Source: CAXXOK01 sp963663285
GTDB taxonomy: Bacteria; Bacillota; Clostridia; Christensenellales; Aristaeellaceae
Reading direction: 5' to 3'
NCBI GenBank assembly: GCA_963663285.2
Contig: CAXXNI010000004.1
Location: 806,001 to 870,000 of the forward strand
Length of the DNA stretch: 64,000 bases
The notes below the pieces were generated by a model that did no database searches, had not been told where the DNA came from, and was given only the letters and a program-made list of their open reading frames with translations. The position numbers and the translations under genes are program-made. Within the stretch, counting starts at the first letter, position 1. Each line of letters opens with the position of its first letter. This document shows positions 16,658 to 25,879 of the stretch, piece by piece.

Positions 16658-17290
16658 ATGGACGCAATTCTGGCCGCTTCGGGCCTGCGGTTTCAAAACC
16701 TGATCGACTATCCGCCGATAGCCGTGCCGCCTTTGCAGGCAACGTTTATCCGCGGGGCTAGCGGCAGCGGGAAAAGCACATTGTTTCGGCTGCTTAACGC
16801 GACGGAATCTCCGTCGGCCGGTGCGGTGCTATACCGCGGGCAGGATGTAACCGGGCTGGATTCCATCACCCTGCGCAGGGAGGTGCTGCTGGTATCGCAA
16901 AGCGTGTTTCTTTTCAGCGGCACCATAGCGGAAAACTTTGACCAGTTTTACCAGTACCGGGAGCAATCTCCGATCAGCGATGAGCGCAAGGTATATTTTT
17001 TACATACCTGCTGCGCGGATTTTCCGCTGCAAGCGAAGTGCGATACGCTTTCCGGCGGCGAGCGGCAGCGGGTGTTTCTGGCGATACACCTTTCGCTTTC
17101 TCCGGTGGTGCTGATGCTGGACGAGCCAACCTCGGCGCTGGATGAGGTGACCGCCAACCGGCTGCTGACGCAGGTAAAAGCGTACTGCCAGCAAAACCAG
17201 ATGACGCTGCTGGTCATCTGCCACGATCAAAAGCTGGTGGAAGCTTATGCTGATACGGTGCTTTCGCTGGGGCGGGAGGAAAGCGTATGA
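16658..17290 (+). CDS. ABC transporter ATP-binding protein (FetA/YbbL-like)
   Basis: A 210-residue ATPase. Walker A is GASGSGKST, the Q-loop VSQSVFLF, the signature LSGGERQR, Walker B LMLDEPTSALD and the switch His lies in VICHDQ, so all catalytic elements are intact. The small size and pairing with a UPF0014 permease match FetAB/YbbLM, in E. coli linked to iron export and peroxide resistance. GGAGG precedes the ATG, and the stop overlaps the next start by 4 bp. Probably induced by release of PadR; the metal role here is inferred. Confidence 0.86.
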   Translation: MDAILAASGLRFQNLIDYPPIAVPPLQATFIRGASGSGKSTLFRLLNATESPSAGAVLYRGQDVTGLDSITLRREVLLVSQSVFLFSGTIAENFDQFYQYREQSPISDERKVYFLHTCCADFPLQAKCDTLSGGERQRVFLAIHLSLSPVVLMLDEPTSALDEVTANRLLTQVKAYCQQNQMTLLVICHDQKLVEAYADTVLSLGREESV

Positions 17291-18069
17291 ACGATATTGT
17301 CAAAATCCAAATTTGGCAATTTGCCTTGATTTATCTGCTGCTGCTGCTTGTGCTGGTGATCATGAAAAAAAGTAAAATCAACCGTATCAAGCTGATGGTG
17401 GTCGCCAGCGTACGGATGACGGTGCAGCTGGTGCTGGCAGGGTTGATACTGACCTATATATTCCAAAACCCGCACCCTGCCTTTACGCTTACTTATCTGG
17501 CGGCGATGACCGGGTTTGCCATCTACCGGGTGCTGTCCGATAATCAAAGCCTGAACCCGCGGTTCAAGCTGATTATCGCGGGTTCCATTGCCGCCTCCGG
17601 CCTGTCGGTAATTGTATTTTTCATTTGTGTTGTGGTAGGCGAAAGCATGTTTAACCCTCGTTATGTGATTCCCATTGCCGGGATGCTGATGGGCAATACG
17701 ATGACGGGCGCAACGCTGGGTATAAAAACTTTCCGGGAGAGCTTGCGCGGGCAGAGAGACCGGATCAATGCGCTGCTGAACATCGGCGCGACGCCGAAAA
17801 AGATATTGCTGCCGTTTGTGCGGCAAGCGCTGGAAACCGCGCTTCTGCCTACATTTAACTCCATGGTCGGCATGGGCGTTGTTTCGCTGCCGGGGATGAT
17901 GACCGGGCAGATCCTGTCCGGCACACTGCCAACGACCGCCATACTGTACCAGATCGCGATTATGATCGCCATTTGTACCGTGGTTTGCCTGTCCTCCTTC
18001 GGGGCGCTGTTCTTTGGCTATCAAACGCTGTATAACAAGCGCAACCAGATTACCGAGCCGATCGGATAA
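17287..18069 (+). CDS. UPF0014 ABC transporter permease (FetB/YbbM-like)
   Basis: A 260-residue membrane protein with about seven hydrophobic helices. Family hallmarks are IPIAGMLMGNTMTGATLG and NSMVGMGVVSLPGMMTGQILSG in the second half. It forms the channel for the ATPase encoded directly upstream (ATGA overlap). Family is firm; metal (iron) export is taken from FetB and not shown here. Confidence 0.88.
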   Translation: MNDIVKIQIWQFALIYLLLLLVLVIMKKSKINRIKLMVVASVRMTVQLVLAGLILTYIFQNPHPAFTLTYLAAMTGFAIYRVLSDNQSLNPRFKLIIAGSIAASGLSVIVFFICVVVGESMFNPRYVIPIAGMLMGNTMTGATLGIKTFRESLRGQRDRINALLNIGATPKKILLPFVRQALETALLPTFNSMVGMGVVSLPGMMTGQILSGTLPTTAILYQIAIMIAICTVVCLSSFGALFFGYQTLYNKRNQITEPIG

Positions 18070-18282
18070 CTTGGTGCCATATGATTGCAATGTTGGCGTG
18101 GGCTGTTGCCGGTATTTTTAGCGAAATTCTATATCCGTAATGAATAGCTGGTGGCATCTACAGTTTTATGGCGGGAAGGCCGGGCGATGGCCCGGGTGCA
18201 GGCAGCGACTGAAGCAAGAGCAGGGCAATTTGAAAAATTCACACCGGCACTTTGCCGTTTTCCGCCGGGTAGGATGCCGTTG

Positions 18283-19110
18283 CTATTCCCGATGAATATT
18301 CGCGTCCCGCCAACGGCGGGGGGCTGTACCGTAATACCGCCGGAAAGCCTGTGCAAACTGCGCGCCGCCGGAAAAGCCCAGCGAAGCGGCTAGCTCTTCC
18401 TGTTTCAACTGCCGGTTTTCCAGCAGCGCGAGCGCCTTTTTCATGCGTAAATCCGTCAGGCTTTCTTTGGGCGATTGCCCGCCAACCTCCAGAAACACGC
18501 GAAACAGCTGGGAACGGCTTAACCCTACAAAGCGGGCAATATCAGATACCTGTATGCCCAGTTGATAGTTACCCTCCATAAACCAGCAAGCCTTCTGGTA
18601 ATACTGCTGGTGTGCATTGCTTTCCGTTTCCGGCCTGCTTTGGCCAATCAGCGAAAGAAAACGGTACAATCCTCCTAGTGCGGCCAGATTGCCCATCCGC
18701 AGGCCGGCGATTTCTTCGGCCATGGTGGTTAGAATGCCAAAAATCCGCTGTGGCGGTTCCAAGGTGAATACGGGCTGTTCCCTTATAAGCCCGGCTTGTT
18801 TGGTCAGCGCCTGCGCATCCTGCCCGTGATAGCCAACCCACGCATACGTCCACGGCTGTTTTGCGTCAGCCTGATACCGGGTGATTTCTCCGGGGAAAAT
18901 GATAAAACCCTGCCCCGCCTGCACGGGAAACGTCCCCTGCCGGGAGGAAAAGGTGCCTTTGCCCGAGACAATGTAGTGAATCAAATAATAATCCCGCACA
19001 GCGGGGCCAAAGGAATGGCCGGGGGTACATACTTCCGAGCCGCATTGTTTTACAACGATCCGGCTGAGGGGCAAGCGGCTCTCACGCGCGGGGGTATACT
19101 CAATGGCCAT
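18283..19110 (-). CDS. AraC-family transcriptional regulator
   Basis: A 275-residue activator. The N-terminal half is a cupin-like arabinose-binding domain (YYLIHYIVSGKGTFS, GFIIFPGEITRYQ), and the C-terminal 100 residues hold two helix-turn-helix units (IQVSDIARFVGLSRSQLFRVF and KQEELAASLGFSGGAQFAQAFRRYYG). ATG 19110 has AAGGTG 7 bp upstream; the longer frame to 19143 has no ribosome site. Divergent from the alpha-galactosidase gene 116 bp away, so it very likely activates that gene in response to an alpha-galactoside. Confidence 0.87.
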   Translation of the reverse strand: MAIEYTPARESRLPLSRIVVKQCGSEVCTPGHSFGPAVRDYYLIHYIVSGKGTFSSRQGTFPVQAGQGFIIFPGEITRYQADAKQPWTYAWVGYHGQDAQALTKQAGLIREQPVFTLEPPQRIFGILTTMAEEIAGLRMGNLAALGGLYRFLSLIGQSRPETESNAHQQYYQKACWFMEGNYQLGIQVSDIARFVGLSRSQLFRVFLEVGGQSPKESLTDLRMKKALALLENRQLKQEELAASLGFSGGAQFAQAFRRYYGTAPRRWRDANIHRE

Positions 19111-19226
19111 GGCACTCACCTTGCAACATTTTATAGGGTACATACAACATAAACCCGCATTATTTAAACAATGGGTATGCTATACTTGCACCATTCTAGT
19201 ATAAAGAGAACCGGGAGGAATCACAA

Positions 19227-20534
19227 GTGCCTAAAATTACGTTTATGGGAGCTGGCAGCACCGTGTTTGCGAAGAATGTGCTGGGCGACAGCCTGATGAC
19301 GCCTGCGCTGGCCGAATCTACCATCGCGCTGTACGACATCGACGCGACGCGCCTGAAGGAAAGTGCGCTGATGCTGGAAAACCTGAACCGCAATGCGGGC
19401 GGCAAAGCGGTGATCGAAAGCTATCTGGGTGTGGAAAACCGCAGAGATGCGCTGCAAGGCGCCAATTATGTGGTCAACGCGATACAGGTAGGTGGATATG
19501 ACCCCTGTACGATTACGGATTTTGAAATCCCCAAAAAATACGGTCTGCGGCAGACAATTGCCGATACGCTGGGCATCGGCGGAATCTTCCGCGCGCTGCG
19601 CACCATTCCTGTAATGCTGGATTTTGCGCGCGATATGGAGGCGGTTTGCCCCGATGCGTGGCTGCTGAACTACACCAACCCTATGGCGATGCTGACCGGG
19701 GCGATGCTGCGCATGACACCGGTAAAGACCGTCGGGCTTTGCCACAGCGTGCAGGTGTGCTGCCCGCACCTGTTTGAATCCCTTGCGATGCCTTATGACG
19801 AGCGAGTGCAGCAAAAGATTGCCGGAATCAACCACCAGTCATGGTTGCTGGAAGTAACGCGCGACGGCAAGGACCTGTATCCGGAAATTAAACAAAAAGC
19901 CGCCGCCAAAACCGAAAAGCACGACGATATGGTCCGCTTTGAGCTGATGAAGCGCTTCGGGTATTACGTAACCGAATCCAGCGAACATTCCAGCGAATAT
20001 ATGCCCTATTTTATCAAGGCGAACTATCCGGAATTGATTGAGCGCTTCAACATTCCGCTGGATGAATATCCCCGCCGCTGCGTGGAGCAAATTCAAAAGT
20101 GGAACGATCAGCGCGACGAGTTGGTGCACAACCACCAGCTGACTCACGAGCGCACCCATGAGTACGCCAGCTACATTATGGAGGCGATGGAGACCAACCA
20201 GCCGGTGAAAATCGGCGGCAACGTGCTCAATACCGGCCTGATCACCAACCTGCCCCGAAACGCCGTGGTCGAAGTACCTTGTTTGGTGGATAAAAGCGGC
20301 GTAACGCCCACGTATGTCGGCGACCTTCCGGAGCAGTGCGCAGCGCTCAACCGTACCAACATCAACGTGCAGCTGTTGACCATCGAAGCGGCAAGGACAT
20401 TAAAAAAGGAAGATATTTACCGCGCGGCGATGATGGACCCGCATACGGCGGCAGAACTGTCCATCGACGATATTGTCAACCTGTGCGATGACCTGATCGA
20501 GGCGCATGGGAACTGGCTGCCCTCGTATACCTGA
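19227..20534 (+). CDS. melA: GH4 alpha-galactosidase, NAD+/Mn2+ dependent
   Basis: A 435-residue glycosidase of family 4. The N-terminal Rossmann motif is ITFMGAGSTVF, the substrate loop is NYTNPM, and metal ligands are expected in GLCHS (Cys172-His173) and in the following INHQSW segment. Lineage-specific motifs (DTLGIGGIFRALRTIP) match MelA alpha-galactosidases rather than 6-phospho-glucosidases. GTG start with GGGAGG 8 bp upstream. The enzyme oxidises C3 transiently with NAD+ and acts in the cytoplasm on imported melibiose-type sugars. It stands alone, with an AraC regulator opposite. Confidence 0.9.
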   Translation: MPKITFMGAGSTVFAKNVLGDSLMTPALAESTIALYDIDATRLKESALMLENLNRNAGGKAVIESYLGVENRRDALQGANYVVNAIQVGGYDPCTITDFEIPKKYGLRQTIADTLGIGGIFRALRTIPVMLDFARDMEAVCPDAWLLNYTNPMAMLTGAMLRMTPVKTVGLCHSVQVCCPHLFESLAMPYDERVQQKIAGINHQSWLLEVTRDGKDLYPEIKQKAAAKTEKHDDMVRFELMKRFGYYVTESSEHSSEYMPYFIKANYPELIERFNIPLDEYPRRCVEQIQKWNDQRDELVHNHQLTHERTHEYASYIMEAMETNQPVKIGGNVLNTGLITNLPRNAVVEVPCLVDKSGVTPTYVGDLPEQCAALNRTNINVQLLTIEAARTLKKEDIYRAAMMDPHTAAELSIDDIVNLCDDLIEAHGNWLPSYT

Positions 20535-20584
20535 TCGCTGCTTGAAGCTGCGCCTGACTGCGCGGCATCATAATAAAAGAAAAG

Positions 20585-20620
20585 CCCCGCTTATCTGTTT
20601 GGCAAAACGGATGAGCGGGG
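20585..20620 (+). terminator. Terminator after melA
   Basis: CCCCGCTTATCTGTTT pairs with AAAACGGATGAGCGGGG through two G-T pairs. The T-tract (TGTTTGATT) is weak. Confidence 0.7.
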
Positions 20621-20801
20621 TGTTTGATTATTGATTTAGGGGAAACCGGTGGGGAATACTGCGGGTAGTAAGGTTTACGGTGATTTGTTTCTTCCGCAAA
20701 CGCGGCGTAAGCGGATGCTGTTTTTACTGCATCATTTAGGCGCTGCGGTGCTAAATATCAACGGATGTACCTATGGGGAAAGGACGGTGCATGCGGCTTT
20801 C

Positions 20802-22268
20802 TCAATGCCTGCCGGACATGGCCCGGTATTGCCCCGGGGTGATGTTCAGCATCCGTTTGAACAGCGTACAGAAATACTTTGCGTCGGTATAGCCCACACT
20901 TTGGGCAATCTGATTGATGTGCAAATCCCGGTGCTTTAGCATTTCGCACGCTTTTTCCAGCCGGTGCCGCGTGAGATAGTCGTTATAGGTCATACCGAGT
21001 TCGCGCGTAAAGAGCCGGTTCAGGTACTGCGGCGTAATTTTCAGCGCCGACGCCATGTATTGCAGCGTAAGCGGCTCCGAAAAACGGTGGCGTACTTCCC
21101 GCAGCGCAAGCGTAACCAGCCGGGAGTAATCCTGGGTTCCGTCGTACCCCTCCACACCGGTAAAATAATCGTTCACCGCCCCGAAAAGCTCTTTTTGGGT
21201 TTTGGCTGCGGAAACCCGGTTGGTTGCCTCCACGTGGCGTTCTTCCGCCCGTTTGGCGTTGGTTTCGCCGGGCAGGTTGAGCTTATACAGCGATGTAGCC
21301 GCAAGCAGGCGGATATCATTAGGCGTGCAGCGTTGGCGGCATAAGGTACGCAGCTTTTGCAAGATCAGCTCCCGGCAGGCGGCGTAATCCTCCTGCGCAT
21401 AAAACTGGTGCAGCTTGGCGCGGTAAAAGGTGTCATCCGCCACCCGTATCTCCGGCAGCGAGCGTACTTGCGCAAGCGGGAAAAAATGGCTGTCCAGCGG
21501 CAGGCTCATGGCAATCGCCTGCGTCACTTCCTGAAACAGCGCATACCAGTCGATACCGCTGTCCGGCAGCACCGTCGTATGGCAAAGCGTCAGTTCCGGG
21601 GTTGCACTCATCAGAATTTGCAGGTTGTAAACCGCGGTATCCTCGCCGCCATCCTGAAGTCCAATCAGGATGCCGCGGTAATGCCGGTCGGCCAGCGTGA
21701 TAACATACACATCTTTACGGCGCATCAGTTCCGCCTTAAGCTTATCGGGCAGGTGGCGGTCCTGCCCCATGTATACTACGGCGGCCAGCAGCTGCGGATA
21801 TCTGTGGTGCTGTAAAAAATCCGTAAAGGCTTCGTTCTCCTCTTCCGATACCAGCATCAGCCTGCGGCCGTCCAGGCTGATATTGGCAGGCAGCTTATCC
21901 AGCGCAGTAGCGTCGCGGCTGATCAATTGCAGCAGCGTCTTTGTAGCGACGGGCTTCAGCAAATACTCCGTAACGCCGTAATGGATCGCCTGCTGCGCGT
22001 AGCTGAACTCGGAATACCCGGTAATTAAATAGATGCGGGGAATGCGTATCCCTTTTTCACTCAGGGCTTTAATCATCTCCAGCCCGTTCAGGTGCGGCAT
22101 GCGGATATCGGTAATTAAAATATCCGGGGGCATCTGGCACGCTTTAGCCAGCCCTTCCTCACCGTCCTCCGCGGTTTGCAGCAGCACGGGCACCTTTGCT
22201 GTTTCCAGCAGCTGTTTCATGCCGTCCCGCGCGTGGGGTTCGTCATCCACGATGAGTATATTCAGCAT
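20802..22268 (-). CDS. Response regulator with AraC output domain (YesN-like)
   Basis: A 488-residue cytoplasmic regulator. The receiver domain occupies residues 1-120, with acid pocket DDE (8-10) and phosphoacceptor Asp54 in LITDIRMP. A long middle region without recognisable motif follows, and the last 100 residues are an AraC helix-turn-helix pair (LTLQYMASALKITPQYLNRLF and LHINQIAQSVGYTDAKYFCTLFKRMLN). It overlaps the sensor kinase gene by 26 bp. The pair is divergent from the sugar-importer/GH31 operon and very likely activates it. Confidence 0.9.
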   Translation of the reverse strand: MLNILIVDDEPHARDGMKQLLETAKVPVLLQTAEDGEEGLAKACQMPPDILITDIRMPHLNGLEMIKALSEKGIRIPRIYLITGYSEFSYAQQAIHYGVTEYLLKPVATKTLLQLISRDATALDKLPANISLDGRRLMLVSEEENEAFTDFLQHHRYPQLLAAVVYMGQDRHLPDKLKAELMRRKDVYVITLADRHYRGILIGLQDGGEDTAVYNLQILMSATPELTLCHTTVLPDSGIDWYALFQEVTQAIAMSLPLDSHFFPLAQVRSLPEIRVADDTFYRAKLHQFYAQEDYAACRELILQKLRTLCRQRCTPNDIRLLAATSLYKLNLPGETNAKRAEERHVEATNRVSAAKTQKELFGAVNDYFTGVEGYDGTQDYSRLVTLALREVRHRFSEPLTLQYMASALKITPQYLNRLFTRELGMTYNDYLTRHRLEKACEMLKHRDLHINQIAQSVGYTDAKYFCTLFKRMLNITPGQYRAMSGRH

Positions 22269-24087
22269 CGGCGCTCGCCTCCATTTGTTTCAGGGGGATA
22301 TACAGGGTAAAACGGGTCCAGTGATGGGATGACGCCGCGTGGATGCGGGCGCCGGGGTAGTATTCCCGCAGGCGGTAGGCAATGTTGTTCAGCCCAACGC
22401 CGCCGTACTCCTCGCCCTCGTCAAACAGCCGGTTCATGCCGCGCAGCTGATCGGGCGCTATGCCGCTGCCGTTGTCCTCCACGCGCAGCAGCAGGTAACG
22501 CCCGCCCAGCAGATGGCTGTGGATAGAAAGCATGCCGGGGCGGGATAGGTTTTCAAAACCGTGCAGAATACTGTTTTCCAAAAAGGGCTGCAACAGCAGT
22601 TTGTGGATGCGCAGCGATAAAGTAGCCTCATCCACAAACAGCGTATAGCGGAAGCGCCCGGTAAAGCGGCACTGCTGCAATTCCAGATAGGCTTTCAGCC
22701 AATCCAGCTCATCCTGTATGGTCACGGTGGCGTTGACATGGTATACCGTGTGGCGAAGCGTTGTGGACAGCCTTGTGAGTTGGTCGCTCAGCAGGGGGGT
22801 GCCTTCCTGAATGGCCATCCAGTTGATGGCGTCGATGGTGTTGAACAGAAAATGCGGATTAATTTGCAGTTCCATGGCTTTCAGCTCCGCCTGACAGGCT
22901 TGCTGGTTTAAGGTGAGCATGCGTTCCACCTGTTGCCGGTTCTGCGCCAGCAGCGTACGGATTTGCCGGGTCATCACGTTGAAGGAGCGCTCGATAACCC
23001 CCAATTCGTTGTGGCTGCGCTCGGGTATTTGCACGTCCAGCTTGGTTTCGTCCACCTGCTGCATGGCCTGCGCCACTTGCTCCACCGTGCGGATGAACTG
23101 CTTGGTAAACATATAGGCAAGCACCAAAATCCCCATCAAAAAGCCGCCCATTACCAGCAGGTTGCTGCTCCACAGCCGGGTAAGCACCCCGGAAAAGGCG
23201 GAGTAATCCGTTAAGGCATACAGCTGCGTATCAAAAAGGCCTTGCTGCGCGCGGGATACCAGTAAATTGCCTTCCACAATGCGGGGCGTTTCGGACAGGT
23301 CGGTTTCTGCCAGCGTCGGGTAGAGCGTAAGTGAGGAAAACAGCGTGCCGGTCGGGTAATTTTTACTGACCAGTACGCGGCCCTGCGCCGAAACGATAAC
23401 CGTATCCGTCCATCCGTAGGCGTGGGAGGCGGGGCTGTTAATCAGGTTTTGCAGGGTGTCGGGGGAAATAAACATGACCATGCAGCCTTCAATTTGCATT
23501 CTGTCGTAATGCAGGCTGGGCACGACAATATAGAAAACCGGGTTCTCCTCGTCGTAATACTCGCTGCCAAGCACGATAGGCTCCATCACCTGTGAGGCGA
23601 GCGTGTCGCACTGGCTGAGAAAATCGGTTGTGTGGTCGTTAAAAAAAGCGGTGACCAGCCGTGTTTTTTGCCGCTGCTGCGTATACAGGTAGCTGGAGCC
23701 GTTGTTGGCTACCACGCCTACGGCCTGCACCTCGGGAAAAAGCAGAATGTTGGAACGTATGGTATCCATCAGGCTTTGGGTAACGTTGCGGTATTCGTAC
23801 TGGTCGGCGGTGGTGCTGGCCAGCAGCGATAAATTTTCATAATAATCCGAGTCGGTGCAGATCTGGATCATCAGTTTGCGGTAATCGTTCAAAGCGTTTT
23901 GCAGGTTGATGTTGGACAGATGCAGATTGTCTTCCAGCGTCTCCTGATTTTTCTGTAAAAACACGCCTGAGGTTTCACTTAGGTTAATAAACGTCAGCAC
24001 CAAAATCGGCAGTACCGCCACGATCAGGAGAAAAAGAACCACCTGATAGCGCAGCTGCGTAATCTTATAGCCGAATATTTTTTTCAC
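22243..24087 (-). CDS. Sensor histidine kinase (YesM-like, LytS/His_kinase family)
   Basis: A 614-residue membrane kinase. A first helix at about residues 15-35 and a second at about 310-335 flank a large extracellular sensing domain (dCache type by size). Then a HAMP segment, the phosphoacceptor His412 in NPHFLFN, an N box (QPFLENSILHGFEN) and G boxes (EDNGSGI and YGGVGLNNI). Presumably senses an extracellular sugar or a liganded binding protein and phosphorylates the AraC-type regulator encoded downstream. Confidence 0.9.
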   Translation of the reverse strand: MKKIFGYKITQLRYQVVLFLLIVAVLPILVLTFINLSETSGVFLQKNQETLEDNLHLSNINLQNALNDYRKLMIQICTDSDYYENLSLLASTTADQYEYRNVTQSLMDTIRSNILLFPEVQAVGVVANNGSSYLYTQQRQKTRLVTAFFNDHTTDFLSQCDTLASQVMEPIVLGSEYYDEENPVFYIVVPSLHYDRMQIEGCMVMFISPDTLQNLINSPASHAYGWTDTVIVSAQGRVLVSKNYPTGTLFSSLTLYPTLAETDLSETPRIVEGNLLVSRAQQGLFDTQLYALTDYSAFSGVLTRLWSSNLLVMGGFLMGILVLAYMFTKQFIRTVEQVAQAMQQVDETKLDVQIPERSHNELGVIERSFNVMTRQIRTLLAQNRQQVERMLTLNQQACQAELKAMELQINPHFLFNTIDAINWMAIQEGTPLLSDQLTRLSTTLRHTVYHVNATVTIQDELDWLKAYLELQQCRFTGRFRYTLFVDEATLSLRIHKLLLQPFLENSILHGFENLSRPGMLSIHSHLLGGRYLLLRVEDNGSGIAPDQLRGMNRLFDEGEEYGGVGLNNIAYRLREYYPGARIHAASSHHWTRFTLYIPLKQMEASADAEYTHRG

Positions 24088-24265
24088 TCTTTGTATGCGT
24101 ATCCCCCCAGCATCCTATTCTTTTCTTCGCCCGTTAGTAACGCGCCGGTTACATCTTTCCTTATTATAGGAACAACGGCCATGCGCGTCAATGCGGCTTG
24201 CCGGCACGGGTTTCATTTTGCAAACCAAAGTTCAAATCTTGGAATGGTTTTTCTTTTCCGGAGAC

Positions 24266-24274
24266 TGCTATAAT
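24266..24274 (+). promoter_or_regulatory. Extended -10 promoter of the GH31 importer operon
   Basis: TGCTATAAT is an extended -10 (TGN plus TATAAT), 63 bp before the binding-protein ATG. No good -35 is visible, as expected of an activator-dependent promoter. Confidence 0.55.
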
Positions 24275-24336
24275 AAATGCAACAAGAATCCGCGGGTTTT
24301 ACTGGGAACAGAATAATGCTTGAGGAGGCACACTGG

Positions 24337-25563
24337 ATGAAACATGCACGTAGGTTTTTACTCCTGCTTACCGCTTTGGTAATGCTGTCCGGGCTAACGG
24401 GCGTCGGCGCGCTGGCGGAGGATCAGACCACAATCGAAATGTGGTATCACATCTCCCCGGATCAGGCGACGGTGTTGTTGCAGATGATCGACGAATTCCA
24501 GCAGCTCAACCCCGATATTAAGGTTGAAACGCAGTCCGTAGCCTTTGCGGAGATTAAAAAGCAGCTCTCCATCGGCGCGGCGGCCGACCAGCTGCCGGAT
24601 GTCACCCTTTGCGATACGGTGGATAACGCATCCTTTGCCGCCATGGGCGTTGCCATGGATATTACCGACGAGGTAACCGCATGGGGCGAGGCCGATAATT
24701 TCTTTGACGGCCCCCACGCATCCGCCATGTACGAAGGCCGTTACTACGGTCTGCCTTATTACAGCAACTGCCTGGCCATTATGTACAACAAAGACATTCT
24801 GGACGAAATGGGCGTTGCCTATCCCACGTCGGACTGGACCTGGGACGACTTTAAGCAAATCGTAGCCGAAACCACGACGCCGGACCATTACGGCCTTACC
24901 ATGTCGCTCATCAAATCCGAAGAAGGCACCTTTAACGTCCTTCCCTTCATCTGGCAGGCGGGCGCCGATTGGAACGACCTGAACAGCGAAGGCGCGAAAG
25001 AAGCGCTGACTATGATCAACGATTTCTACCAGAAAGGCTACATGAGCCGCGAGCTGATCTCCATGACGCAGGCGGACATGAACGCCAGCCTGTTCTGCAC
25101 GGGCAAATCCGCGCTGATGGTGGCGGGCAGCTGGCTGAAAAAGAATATTGCCAACGAAAACCCCGATTTGAATTACGGCGTTGTAACCTTCCCCAATTAC
25201 TACAATGCGGCTTCGCCCATCGGCGGCGGCAACATCCTGATGATGAAGGATGATCATCGCGATGCGTCCTGGAAGCTGATGGCTTTCCTGAGCAGCAAAG
25301 ACAACTCCCGTAAGTTCTCCGAATCCGCCGGATATTTCTCCTCCCGTACGGACGCTGTGGCGGAGTCGACCCTCTGGCAGGAAGACCCGGTGCTGAGCGT
25401 ATACCTCAAGCAGTTGGAAGTCGCACGTGCCCGTGGCCCGCATCCGCAGTGGCCCAGCATCTCTTCCGCGATTCAAACCGCTTATCAGGATGTGCTTTCC
25501 GGCAGCGCGACCGTAGACGAAGCGTTGGCAAAAGCGGCGGAGGATATCGCCAAAATTCAGTAA
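24337..25563 (+). CDS. Sugar ABC transporter substrate-binding protein
   Basis: A 408-residue secreted binding protein of the MalE/UgpB class (SBP_bac_1). Signal peptide FLLLLTALVMLSGLTGVGALA with cleavage near residue 27; no lipobox cysteine. ATG 24337 has GAGGAGG 8 bp upstream, although the frame is open from 24277. It captures the sugar used by the two GH31 enzymes encoded downstream. A terminator-like hairpin separates it from the permeases, which would give more binding protein than channel. Confidence 0.88.
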   Translation: MKHARRFLLLLTALVMLSGLTGVGALAEDQTTIEMWYHISPDQATVLLQMIDEFQQLNPDIKVETQSVAFAEIKKQLSIGAAADQLPDVTLCDTVDNASFAAMGVAMDITDEVTAWGEADNFFDGPHASAMYEGRYYGLPYYSNCLAIMYNKDILDEMGVAYPTSDWTWDDFKQIVAETTTPDHYGLTMSLIKSEEGTFNVLPFIWQAGADWNDLNSEGAKEALTMINDFYQKGYMSRELISMTQADMNASLFCTGKSALMVAGSWLKKNIANENPDLNYGVVTFPNYYNAASPIGGGNILMMKDDHRDASWKLMAFLSSKDNSRKFSESAGYFSSRTDAVAESTLWQEDPVLSVYLKQLEVARARGPHPQWPSISSAIQTAYQDVLSGSATVDEALAKAAEDIAKIQ

Positions 25564-25718
25564 TGTTTTCTGCCCGTTGCCGATTCCCCTGATGTTTCAT
25601 TCACCACGGCATGGTAACCGCGAGTGCCAAGCCGCTGGATGCGCGGCATGCTCACAGGCTGCGTTGGGGGGATCGGCGCGGGCCGGATTCCGGGTACGGC
25701 CCGGATGGTTTTCCCTTG

Positions 25719-25760
25719 GGCGGCGGATGGCAGCCAGTCCTTTCGCCGCCTGTTTTTTTT
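25719..25760 (+). terminator. Internal terminator/attenuator between binding protein and permeases
   Basis: GGCGGCG pairs with CGCCGCC across an 18-nt loop, and eight T follow at 25753-25760. It lies inside the 316-bp gap (25564-25879), which otherwise shows no gene. Confidence 0.75.
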
Positions 25761-25879
25761 CACCCTTTTTACGGCTGAAAACATGTGTTTACAAGGATAA
25801 ACGGGTTGTTTTTCCGCCGGGTAACTGCACCGCGGCAGGTGCGCGGAGCACGGTATTCCAGGTCAGAGGAGGTCTTTTT

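Noticed and set aside
24394..25476. 360-codon minus-strand open frame
   Set aside because: Antisense to the sugar-binding protein of the GH31 operon; no start signal.
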